Below the pieces are notes generated by a model. It ran no database searches. It had not been told where the DNA came from and saw only the letters and a list, made by a program, of their open reading frames with translations. A stretch of 42,341 nucleotides of DNA, taken from the NCBI RefSeq assembly GCF_018918025.1, contig NZ_JAHLPT010000019.1, positions 1 to 42,341 of the forward strand, in the 5' to 3' direction. The translations under genes and the position numbers were made by a program. This stretch comes from Oscillibacter sp. MSJ-31. GTDB taxonomy: Bacteria > Bacillota > Clostridia > Oscillospirales > Oscillospiraceae. How positions within the stretch are numbered: the first letter of the stretch is position 1; each line of letters begins with the position of its first letter. Below are positions 1-6,671 of the stretch, one piece after another.

Positions 1-40
1 GCGGCTGCCTGAAATGGTAATGCGGTGTCAAACCTTCAAC

Positions 41-110
41 GCCCCTTTCAGGGGCTACGGTCGTAATAGCCCCTTTTAGGGGCAGACCAAACCACCAGTT
101 TACTGGTGGT
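41..110. repeat. Three tandem small hairpins, possible IS200/IS605-type element end
   Basis: Three inverted repeats stand in a row: GCCCC/GGGGC at 41-55, GCCCC/GGGGC at 69-83, and a 9-bp stem ACCACCAGT/ACTGGTGGT with a 2-nt loop at 91-110. The two first hairpins are near copies of each other. Serial stem-loops ending in a short subterminal hairpin are typical of IS200/IS605 ends and of the guide RNA encoded at the 3' end of tnpB elements. No transposase is visible because the window starts here, so the assignment is an inference. The next gene's stop codon follows within 9 bases. Confidence 0.45.
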
Positions 111-118
111 TATGATTA

Positions 119-1291
119 TCATCGGGAGTCCTCCCGCGTGGAGAGGCAGAAGGTCAGCAGCGAGGCCGCCGCGCTCACCGTGCCGAGCAGCAGCGCGGCC
201 TGTATGCCGCTGCGGTCGAGGAGCCGTCCGCCGAGGAGATTGCCCAGCGCGCCGCCAAGTCCGCTGCCGGCGACATAGATGAGCGACTGTCCCTTGAGCT
301 GGTCGCGTTCGGGGAGCGCCGCGGCGACGTAGTAGACCGTCGCGGGCGCGTAAACGGCGAACTGGAAGAACTGCATACAATGCCCGAGGTAGATGAGGGG
401 CATTGAGCGGGCAAGGTAGAAAATAAGGAATTTCACGACCTCGGCTCCTGCCGCGAAGCGCAGGAAGAAGCCGGGCGAGAAGCGCTTTTGCAGCCGGGAG
501 ACCAGCGTCATCGCGGGCAGCTCCAGCACGGCGGAGATGGCAAGGCTCGTGCCCACGGCGCTCGCGGTCCCGCCGGCCTTGGCGACGAGGGCGTTCATAT
601 AGGTGTTGGAGATGGTGTGGGTGAGGAAAAAGAACATACAGCCGAGCAGGGTGAGCGCGAAGCGCGGGTGGCTGCGCAGCACGGCGGCGATGCTCCGGTG
701 CTCCGCAGGGCGGTCCGCCGCTTCATCGGGGCGCTCGGGCAGGCGGAAGCCGGCCATGGCGATAAGCCCGCAGGCGGTCAGCGCGGCAAAGATCGGCAGG
801 AGCAGCGTCGGCGCGTGGCGCTCGAGCACAAAGCCGAGGAGCAGCACCGCGGCGGCGTAGGAGACCGAGCCGACGCCGCGGCAGAAGCCGTAGACCACCG
901 GGATGCCGCAGCGGTTCGCGTCCATCGCCATGGCGTTTTGAAACGGCGGGGTGGAGGAGAGGAACGCGCCGATGAGCGCGAAGCACGCGCCCAACACGAA
1001 CGGGCGCGGCAGCGGCACGAGCCATACGAGCAGGCACAGCGCCGCGGCGAGCGTGAGCAGCGCCATCGCGCCGTGGCGGTTTTCGAGGCCGGGCCGCGCG
1101 TCGAGAAACGAGGAGACCGCGGGGGAGAGGAACACCGAGAGCAGCGTCGCGCACGAGGTCACGACGCCGACCTGCGCGCTCGCAAAGCCGTTGTATTCGA
1201 GCACGAGCGCGATAAAGGCCCAGAGCGAGCCGTAGGCGCCCCAGAACGAGGCGTGGATCACGGCGTAGCGCGTATTCATGGAAAGCCGCAC
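119..1291 (-). CDS. MFS transporter (MFS_1-like, 12 TM)
   Basis: This encodes a 390-residue integral membrane protein of the major facilitator superfamily, probably a proton-coupled symporter; the substrate cannot be read from sequence. About twelve hydrophobic segments run along the chain, with a basic, Arg/Glu-rich central loop (LPERPDEAADRPAEHRS) separating two six-helix halves. The N-terminal pattern (FWGAYGSLWAFIALVLEYNG) resembles the LacY/HcaT-like MFS_1 group. I chose the GTG at 1291 because an AGGAGG (1299-1304 on the complement) sits 7 nt upstream; an in-frame ATG lies at 1279. It is transcribed away from polA, from a TTGACA-N16-TAAACT promoter in the shared intergenic region. The length is normal for the family. 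Confidence 0.85.
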   Translation of the reverse strand: MRLSMNTRYAVIHASFWGAYGSLWAFIALVLEYNGFASAQVGVVTSCATLLSVFLSPAVSSFLDARPGLENRHGAMALLTLAAALCLLVWLVPLPRPFVLGACFALIGAFLSSTPPFQNAMAMDANRCGIPVVYGFCRGVGSVSYAAAVLLLGFVLERHAPTLLLPIFAALTACGLIAMAGFRLPERPDEAADRPAEHRSIAAVLRSHPRFALTLLGCMFFFLTHTISNTYMNALVAKAGGTASAVGTSLAISAVLELPAMTLVSRLQKRFSPGFFLRFAAGAEVVKFLIFYLARSMPLIYLGHCMQFFQFAVYAPATVYYVAAALPERDQLKGQSLIYVAGSGLGGALGNLLGGRLLDRSGIQAALLLGTVSAAASLLTFCLSTREDSR

Positions 1292-1328
1292 GGCGACGCC
1301 TCCTTTCCCAACAAAGCGGAATACAAGA

Positions 1329-1356
1329 AGTTTAACACTTTGTGATGCATTGTCAA
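1329..1356 (-). promoter_or_regulatory. Promoter of the MFS gene
   Basis: On the minus strand TTGACA (1356-1351), a 16-nt spacer and TAAACT (1334-1329) form a good sigma-A promoter pointing at the MFS transporter. It lies back to back with the polA promoter. Confidence 0.65.
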
Positions 1357-1365
1357 CGGTTTTTG

Positions 1366-1394
1366 TTGAGTTTTGCGCGCGCATGGGCTATACT
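1366..1394 (+). promoter_or_regulatory. Promoter of polA-rimI-tsaD
   Basis: TTGAGT (1366-1371), a 17-nt spacer and TATACT (1389-1394) lie 40 nt upstream of the polA start codon. Confidence 0.65.
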
Positions 1395-1433
1395 GTAACA
1401 TGAAAAAGAATGCGAACACGGAGGTTTTTGACG

Positions 1434-4088
1434 ATGAAGCTGATGGTGCTGGACGGCAACTCGATCCTCAATCGCTCCTATTACGGCATCCGTCCCCTGA
1501 CGACGAAGGACGGCTTTTATACGCAGGCCATTTACGGCTTTCTGGTCACGATGGCGCGGCTGGAGGACGAGGAGCGGCCCGACGCAGTGTGCGTGACCTT
1601 CGACCGGCGCGAGCCGACCTTCCGCCACCTGGAGTACGAGGGCTACAAGGCCCAGCGCAAGGGGATGCCCGAGGAGTTGGCGATGCAGCTTCCGGTGATG
1701 AAAGAGGTACTCGACGCGATGAACATTCCGCGCTACGAGCTGGCGGGCTACGAGGCGGACGATCTCATCGGCACCATCTCGCGCAGATGCGAGGCGGCGG
1801 GCTGGGACTGCGTGGCAGCGACGGGTGACAAGGATTCGCTTCAGCTCATCACGGAGCACACGACCGTCAAGCTCATCTCCACCCGCATGGGGCAGACCAC
1901 CACGAAGCGCATGACGCCTGAGAGCTTTGCCGAGGAGTACGGCTTTGAGCCGATCCACATCATTGACCTCAAGGCGCTCATGGGCGACGCGAGCGACAAC
2001 ATCCCGGGCGTTCCCGGCATCGGCGAAAAGACGGCGATGGCGCTCGTTCAGAAGTACCGCAGCATCGACGAAATTTACCGTCTCCTGCCGGAGCTTAACG
2101 CCAAGCCCGGCGTCATCAAAAAGCTGACTGAGGGCGAGGAAAGCGCACGGCAGAGCTATCACCTCGCGACGATTCTCACCGATGCGCCGTTGGAGTTCAC
2201 GCCGCAGGACAACCTGCGCAAAGCGCCGTCGGACGCGCTCTATCCGCTGCTCATGCGTCTGGAGTTCCACAAGCTCATCGAGAAAATGGGGCTAAAGCCC
2301 GCGGCGGAGCCGCTCAGCGCCGCAGAGACGGTCGAATGCACCGTGACGGTCGAGACTGTGACGAGCGCGGAAAGAGCGGAGGAATGTCTTGCACGCCTCC
2401 GCGCGGCGGGCCATGTGACGGTGCTCGCGCTGCCCGACCTCTCCGGCGTGATCGTGGAGTGGGAGAAGAGCGAAAGGGAAACGCTGAGCGCGGAGTTTTT
2501 CTTCGATCGCTATTCCGGCGACTGGAACGCGCTGCTGCGCGCACTGTTCTCCACCGACATCAAAAAGGTCAGCCACAACGTCAAGGACCTCATGCACACG
2601 CTGCTGGAAAACGGTTTGCCCGCCGAGGGCTTCGTGTTCGACACCGCGCTCGCCGCCTACCTCCTCGACGCGACGGCGGGCAGGTATGACATCGCCTCGC
2701 TCTTTGCCGTCTACTTCCACACGCAGCTTGCCGCGCCCGCGCATCTGGAGCCGGGGGTGTTCGATCTGCTCGGCGATGTGAGAGCGGCGGAAACGGCGTT
2801 TCATATCTATACCTCCGCCGTCGGCTCGCTTTATAAGGAGCTTGTGCCGCGCATCGAGGAGAGGCAGCTCCATGCGCTTTATTATGAGGTCGAGTTACCG
2901 CTCTGCCGCGTGCTCGCGGAGATGGAGCTTGCGGGCGTGCGCGTGGACGCGAAGGCGCTCGCGGACTTCGGCGCGGCGATGGACGCGGAGCTGAAAACGC
3001 TGGAGGAGCGCATTTACGAGGAGGCCGACGGGAGCTTCAACATCAATTCCCCCAAGCAGCTCGGCGAGGTGCTTTTCGACCGTCTCGGTCTGCCGCACGG
3101 CAAAAAGACGAAAACTGGCTGGTCTACGAATGCGGATGTGCTCGAAAAGCTGCGCTGGGAGCACCCCATCGTCGCCGACGTGCTGCAGTACCGCCAGTAC
3201 GCCAAGCTGAAATCGACCTACTGCGACGGGCTGCTGAAGGTCATCGGGCCGGACGGGCGCGTGCGCACGAGCTTCCAGATGACCGTGACCGCCACGGGGC
3301 GGCTCAGCTCCACCGAGCCGAATTTGCAGAATATCCCGACGCGCACGCCGCTCGGCAGCGAGCTGCGGCGGATGTTCGTGCCCGAGCGCGGCAAGGTGCT
3401 CGTGGACGCGGACTACAGCCAGATCGAGCTGCGGCTGCTCGCCCACATCGCGGGCGACGAGACGATGCGGCAGGCGTTTTTGAGCGGCGAGGATATTCAC
3501 ACCGTCACCGCCTCGCAGGTGTTCGGCGTGCCGACGGAGGCGGTGACGAAGCAGATGCGTTCGCACGCGAAGGCGGTCAACTTCGGCATCGTCTACGGTA
3601 TCTCTGCGTTTTCGCTCGCGCAGGACATCGGCGTGAGCGTTTACGAGGCGAAGGAGTATATTCAGAATTACCTCGACCGCTTCTCCGGCGTGCGCCGCTA
3701 CATGACCGAGATCGTGGAAAGGGCAAAGGCGCAGGGCTATGTCGAAACGCTCATGCACCGCCGCCGCGACCTCCCCGAGCTGACCGCGAGCAACTTTGCC
3801 ACCCGCTCGTTCGGCGAGCGCGTCGCGCTCAATATGCCTATTCAGGGCACGGCGGCGGACGTGATGAAGCTCGCGATGGTGCGCGTGCATGACCGTCTCA
3901 GACGCGAGGCACCGGAGGCGAAGTTGCTGCTGCAGGTCCACGACGAGCTGATCGTCGAGTGCCCCGAGGCGATGGCGGAGCAGGCGGCACGGCTCCTCAC
4001 GGAGGAGATGGAGGGCGTGATGCAGCTCTCCGTGCCGCTGGTGGCGGAGGCGCACTGGGGCAAAAACTGGCTGGAGGCAAAGGGATGA
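1434..4088 (+). CDS. polA: DNA polymerase I
   Basis: An 884-residue family A DNA polymerase that fills gaps and removes RNA primers during replication and repair. The N-terminal 5'-3' exonuclease (about residues 1-290) shows the acidic YEADDLIGT and ATGDKDSLQL motifs and the SDNIPGVPGIGEKTA helix-hairpin-helix. The middle 3'-5' exonuclease-like domain (about 300-480) keeps its fold landmarks (KVSHNVKDL, FDTALAAYLLDA) but lacks the DxE metal site at its start, so proofreading is probably lost, as in Bacillus enzymes. The polymerase domain carries motif A DYSQIELR (about 660), motif B with KAVNFGIVYG (about 713) and motif C QVHDELIVE (about 834). The start at 1434 has GGAGG 9 nt upstream. The stop overlaps the rimI start (ATGA), indicating translational coupling. 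Confidence 0.98.
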   Translation: MKLMVLDGNSILNRSYYGIRPLTTKDGFYTQAIYGFLVTMARLEDEERPDAVCVTFDRREPTFRHLEYEGYKAQRKGMPEELAMQLPVMKEVLDAMNIPRYELAGYEADDLIGTISRRCEAAGWDCVAATGDKDSLQLITEHTTVKLISTRMGQTTTKRMTPESFAEEYGFEPIHIIDLKALMGDASDNIPGVPGIGEKTAMALVQKYRSIDEIYRLLPELNAKPGVIKKLTEGEESARQSYHLATILTDAPLEFTPQDNLRKAPSDALYPLLMRLEFHKLIEKMGLKPAAEPLSAAETVECTVTVETVTSAERAEECLARLRAAGHVTVLALPDLSGVIVEWEKSERETLSAEFFFDRYSGDWNALLRALFSTDIKKVSHNVKDLMHTLLENGLPAEGFVFDTALAAYLLDATAGRYDIASLFAVYFHTQLAAPAHLEPGVFDLLGDVRAAETAFHIYTSAVGSLYKELVPRIEERQLHALYYEVELPLCRVLAEMELAGVRVDAKALADFGAAMDAELKTLEERIYEEADGSFNINSPKQLGEVLFDRLGLPHGKKTKTGWSTNADVLEKLRWEHPIVADVLQYRQYAKLKSTYCDGLLKVIGPDGRVRTSFQMTVTATGRLSSTEPNLQNIPTRTPLGSELRRMFVPERGKVLVDADYSQIELRLLAHIAGDETMRQAFLSGEDIHTVTASQVFGVPTEAVTKQMRSHAKAVNFGIVYGISAFSLAQDIGVSVYEAKEYIQNYLDRFSGVRRYMTEIVERAKAQGYVETLMHRRRDLPELTASNFATRSFGERVALNMPIQGTAADVMKLAMVRVHDRLRREAPEAKLLLQVHDELIVECPEAMAEQAARLLTEEMEGVMQLSVPLVAEAHWGKNWLEAKG

Positions 4089-4558
4089 ACGGTAAAGTCA
4101 TGCCGGTGCGGATCGTACCGATGAAAACGGAGCACCTCGACGCGGTGGCGGAGCTGGAGCGCAGCTGCTTCACCGTGCCGTGGTCGCGCAATGCGCTCGC
4201 CGAGGAGCTGGACAACGCGCTCTCGGCCTTTCTCGTTGCGCTGGACGAAAATGACCGCGTGGTCGGCTATGCGGGCCTGCAGGTCGTGCTCGACGAGGGC
4301 TACATCACGAATGTCGCCGTGCGGCCCGACTGCCGCCGCCGCGGCGTCGCGGGGAAGCTGCTCGATGTCTTCGAGCGCTTTGCCGAGGGCAATCATCTCG
4401 CGTTTCTCTCACTCGAGGTGCGCGCGAGCAACTACGCCGCCATCGCGCTCTACGGGCAGCACGGCTACCGCGGCGTGGGATGCCGCAGGAATTACTATGA
4501 GCATCCCAAGGAAGATGCCGTCATCATGACACGGGAGTTTGGGGAGGCAGCGAAATGA
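4085..4558 (+). CDS. rimI: Ribosomal protein S18-alanine N-acetyltransferase (GNAT)
   Basis: A 157-residue GNAT acetyltransferase, matching RimI, which acetylates the N-terminal alanine of ribosomal protein S18. The acetyl-CoA binding motif is visible as VRPDCRRRGVAGKLL, followed by LEVRASNYAAIALYGQHGY and a RNYYEHPKEDAVIM tail, all typical of RimI. The start ATG at 4085 overlaps the polA stop and has GGAGG at 4073-4077. Its position directly before tsaD is the classical rimI-tsaD arrangement of Firmicutes. Its own stop overlaps the original tsaD start codon at 4555 (ATGA), so the ancestral operon was tightly coupled before the insertion described next. Confidence 0.92.
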   Translation: MNGKVMPVRIVPMKTEHLDAVAELERSCFTVPWSRNALAEELDNALSAFLVALDENDRVVGYAGLQVVLDEGYITNVAVRPDCRRRGVAGKLLDVFERFAEGNHLAFLSLEVRASNYAAIALYGQHGYRGVGCRRNYYEHPKEDAVIMTREFGEAAK

Positions 4559-4614
4559 GGATACTGGCTTTTGAATCCTCCTGCGACGAGCGATCAAACC
4601 GCGAAGCGGTTTGA
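4555..4614 (+). pseudogene. Disrupted original start of tsaD (19-codon remnant)
   Basis: The ATG at 4555 overlaps the rimI stop and has a strong GGGAGG upstream. It opens with MRILAFESSCDE, the true TsaD N-terminus, then runs into the inserted sequence and stops at 4612-4614 after RSNREAV. It is therefore the old start of tsaD, now a 19-residue open frame. Coupled translation may still occur here and could act as a leader peptide. Confidence 0.85.
4561..4590 (+). repeat. 30-bp direct repeat, left copy (tsaD 5' end)
   Basis: This 30-base segment (from ATACTGGCTT to GCGACGAG) is repeated exactly at 4747-4776. The six bases before each copy are ATGAGG and ATGAAA, so the likeness extends to 36 bp with two mismatches. 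Confidence 0.95.
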
Positions 4615-4746
4615 TTTCAGCTGTGATAACACGTCTTGGCAGCAGCTTTGCTGCTGCCGCCCCGCCTCCGCGGGCGGGCGCAAGCGCCCGGCGGTCTCGT
4701 GAGAGATGCGGCGAAGAATGATAGAAAGAAGCAGATTAAGATGAAA
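4591..4746. mobile_element. Hairpin-rich insert inside the tsaD 5' end (MITE-like)
   Basis: This is non-coding sequence between the two 30-bp repeats. It holds a perfect 10-bp stem ATCAAACCGC/GCGGTTTGAT with a 3-nt loop (4593-4615), a 9-bp stem GGCAGCAGC/GCTGCTGCC (4638-4658) and GGGCGC/GCGCCC (4675-4688). The remainder is a purine-rich tail that ends right at the new tsaD start codon. The net insertion is 186 bp. Dense short palindromes, no gene and flanking duplication fit a small non-autonomous repeat. The mechanism is unknown, and a 30-bp target duplication would be unusually long. Confidence 0.6.
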
Positions 4747-5790
4747 ATACTGGCTTTTGAATCCTCCTGCGACGAGACCGCGGTGGCGGTCGTCGAGGAC
4801 GGGCGGCGCGTGCTCTCGGACGCCATCGCGTCGCAGGCGGATATGCACGCGCTCTACGGCGGCGTGGTGCCGGAGATCGCCTCGCGCAAGCACGTCGAGG
4901 CCATCGCCGCGCTGACGGACAAGGCGCTCGCGGACGCGGGCGTGACGAAGCGGGACATCGACGCGGTGGCGGTCACCTACGCGCCGGGCCTGATCGGCGC
5001 GGTGCTGGTGGGGCTGAGCTTCGCCAAGTCCGTCGCCTACGCGCTGGGCGTACCGCTCATTCCGGTGCATCATATCCGCGGCCACATCGCCGCGAATTAT
5101 CTGGCGTTCCCGGAGCTGGAGCCGCCGTTCCTGGCGCTGTGCATGTCCGGCGGCAACACGTTGCTCGTGGACGTGCGGGATTATACCGACCTTGTTCTCG
5201 TCGGCGCGACGCGCGACGACGCGGCGGGCGAATGCTTCGACAAGGCCGCGCGTGTGCTCGGGATGCCCTATCCCGGCGGCAAGCCGATGGACGAGTTGGC
5301 GCAGCAGAGCGCGGGCGGCGTGTACGACCTGCCGCGCGCGAGCATCGAGGGGCACCCGCTCGACATGAGCTTTTCCGGCCTCAAGACGGCGGTGGTCAAC
5401 CTCGCCCACAACGCCGAGCAGAAGGGCGAGCCGCTCGACCGCGCGGCGCTCGCGCGGGACTTTACCCGCGCGGTGTCCGATGAGCTGGTGCCGCGCGCCA
5501 TGCTGGCCGCGCGCACGTGCGGACGCAAAACGATGGTCGCCGCCGGCGGCGTGGCCGCGAACACCATCCTCCGCGCCGACCTGATGGCGGCATGTGCGCA
5601 CGAGGGCGTGAAGCTGTACCTCCCGCCGCTCCGGCTGTGCGGCGATAACGGCGCGATGATCGGCGCGCAGGGCTACTATGAGTATTTGGCCGGCGCTCGC
5701 GCGGACCTGTCGCTCAACGCCTACGCCACCCGCGACATCGACGACGCGGTGGTCGCCTACCGTGCGCAGGTGCGCGACATATTCGCCTGA
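4741..5790 (+). CDS. tsaD: tRNA N6-adenosine threonylcarbamoyltransferase
   Basis: A 349-residue TsaD (Kae1/Gcp), which with TsaB and TsaE transfers threonylcarbamoyl to A37 of ANN-decoding tRNAs and is essential in most bacteria. The ASKHA-fold motifs are intact: FESSCDET at the N-terminus, the metal-binding HHIRGHIAANY, LCMSGGNTLL, DDAAGECFDKAARVLGMPYPGG, GGVAANTILR and CGDNGAMIG. The gene is complete from ATG 4741, which belongs to the second copy of a duplicated 5' end. Upstream of that ATG is only a weak purine-rich stretch instead of the strong site that served the original start at 4555, so expression level and coupling to rimI have probably changed. In-frame codons continue upstream to 4636 but within the inserted repeat, and I reject them as start. 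Confidence 0.96.
   Translation: MKILAFESSCDETAVAVVEDGRRVLSDAIASQADMHALYGGVVPEIASRKHVEAIAALTDKALADAGVTKRDIDAVAVTYAPGLIGAVLVGLSFAKSVAYALGVPLIPVHHIRGHIAANYLAFPELEPPFLALCMSGGNTLLVDVRDYTDLVLVGATRDDAAGECFDKAARVLGMPYPGGKPMDELAQQSAGGVYDLPRASIEGHPLDMSFSGLKTAVVNLAHNAEQKGEPLDRAALARDFTRAVSDELVPRAMLAARTCGRKTMVAAGGVAANTILRADLMAACAHEGVKLYLPPLRLCGDNGAMIGAQGYYEYLAGARADLSLNAYATRDIDDAVVAYRAQVRDIFA
4747..4776 (+). repeat. 30-bp direct repeat, right copy (functional tsaD start)
   Basis: Exact second copy of 4561-4590. It restores codons 3-12 of tsaD downstream of the insert. Confidence 0.95.
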
Positions 5791-5798
5791 GATGAATA

Positions 5799-5837
5799 AA
5801 AGCCGCAGACCTGTCAAGGTCTGCGGCTTTCCTTTTT
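5799..5837 (+). terminator. Intrinsic terminator after tsaD
   Basis: A 13-bp stem AAAGCCGCAGACC/GGTCTGCGGCTTT with a 6-nt loop is followed by CCTTTTTG. It closes the polA-rimI-tsaD unit. Confidence 0.9.
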
Positions 5838-6360
5838 GACGGAGCAAAATGAAATCCTGCAAAATAAGGGCGTTATGGAAACAAGCGGACGTTATTTGCA
5901 AAAGGGAGAAGAAATATCGTGCGTTATGTCAAACGAGTCATGTACCGGAGAGGGACGGGACATTTGACGCTGCGGCTGTGCAGAATGTCTGAGAATTTCA
6001 GAAAACCAAAGAAATATAGGGCGTTCAAAGTCTGGGGATAAGTCTGTGGAAACTGTGGATAACTATTTGTAGAAAAGCATTATTGAAAAACTTATGTGAA
6101 CTCGTCGAACAATCGCGCGAGGGCAGAGAGCGTGCCGGAAAAAGTCGGGAAAAGGAAGGCAAAGTACGGGTTTTCCCGATTTTTGACGAAGCGCGTCGGG
6201 CAGCGGTTTGGGATGCCGGCTCGGTTTGCGGGGCGCGGACGCCGCCGGCGGGCCGTCCGAAATGCAAGAGAGCGAGCGCAAATACAAATGGTATTATTCA
6301 CCGAAATGCACGTTCAAAAATGAGAAGAAGGCAGACCGGGAAAAAACAATGGTTTCTGTC
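5838..6360. other. Gene-free spacer with a DnaA-box-like cluster
   Basis: I see no convincing gene in this stretch: the open frames lack ribosome sites and family features. At 6033-6062 there are three 9-mers in the same orientation, TGGGGATAA (6033), TGTGGAAAC (6045) and TGTGGATAA (6054). The last is a perfect complement of the DnaA box TTATCCACA. An A/T-rich stretch (about 6060-6095) follows. This looks like a DnaA-binding site rather than a full origin, as no dnaA or dnaN is nearby. Confidence 0.5.
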
Positions 6361-6389
6361 TTGACGCGGGCAAAAAAGTGTGCTAAAAT
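6361..6389 (+). promoter_or_regulatory. Promoter of tRNA-Thr
   Basis: TTGACG (6361-6366), a 17-nt spacer and TAAAAT (6384-6389) preceded by TGC (extended -10) lie 23 nt before the tRNA gene. Confidence 0.75.
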
Positions 6390-6411
6390 ATCATTCGTCT
6401 TTGAGAAAGAC

Positions 6412-6487
6412 GCTGGTGTAGCTCAGTCGGTAGAGCAGCTGATTCGTAATCAGCAGGTCAGGTGTTCGAGTCACCCCACCAGCTCCA
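6412..6487 (+). tRNA. tRNA-Thr (anticodon CGU)
   Basis: The cloverleaf is complete: acceptor GCTGGTG/CACCAGC, D stem GCTC/GAGC, anticodon stem GCTGA/TCAGC with loop TTCGTAA (anticodon CGT, reading ACG), and T loop TTCGAGT. The T stem has one A-C mismatch at its base. The CCA end is encoded (6485-6487). The gene's 3' end borders the integrase region and is the likely integration site. Confidence 0.97.
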
Positions 6488-6524
6488 AAAAGCACAGAAA
6501 ACTTCGGTTTTCGGTGCTTTTTTG
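6486..6524 (+). terminator. Terminator after tRNA-Thr
   Basis: Stem AGCACAGAAAAC/GTTTTCGGTGCT with one mismatch and a TTCG tetraloop, followed by a run of six or more T. Confidence 0.88.
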
Positions 6525-6554
6525 TTATATAAACGCCACAAACATTGTAGGTCA

Positions 6555-6593
6555 GGGTGTGGGGCAAATTTTGACCCACACCGTGACCCACAC
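6555..6593. repeat. Repeated GACCCACAC motifs between tRNA and integrase (arm-site candidates)
   Basis: GACCCACAC occurs at 6573-6581 and 6585-6593, and GGTGTGGG in inverted orientation occurs at 6556-6563, all between the tRNA 3' end and the integrase stop. Short direct and inverted repeats here are typical arm-type integrase sites of an attachment region. No binding data can be inferred beyond position and repetition. Confidence 0.45.
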
Positions 6594-6617
6594 GCGGAAA
6601 TGCGCGGAAAGGGTGAA

Positions 6618-6656
6618 AGAGCACCGGAGAGGAAACCGTTTCCTTTCCGGTGCTCT
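6618..6656 (-). terminator. Hairpin after the integrase gene
   Basis: An 11-bp stem AGAGCACCGGA/TCCGGTGCTCT, with an inner GGAAA/TTTCC extension, lies 15 nt past the integrase stop. There is no strong T run on the minus strand, so termination is likely but not certain. Confidence 0.6.
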
Positions 6657-6671
6657 GCTTGTCTGTGGGTC

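Noticed and set aside
488-1345. Long plus-strand open frame opposite the MFS gene
   Set aside because: The protein is Arg/Gly/Glu-rich low-complexity sequence with no family likeness, as expected for an antisense shadow in high-GC DNA.
4636-4740. Upstream in-frame extension of tsaD
   Set aside because: It lies within the inserted repeat, begins with TTG without ribosome site, and has no likeness to TsaD.
6033-6095. Chromosomal replication origin
   Set aside because: Only three boxes are seen, and no dnaA, dnaN, rpmH or other origin genes lie nearby.
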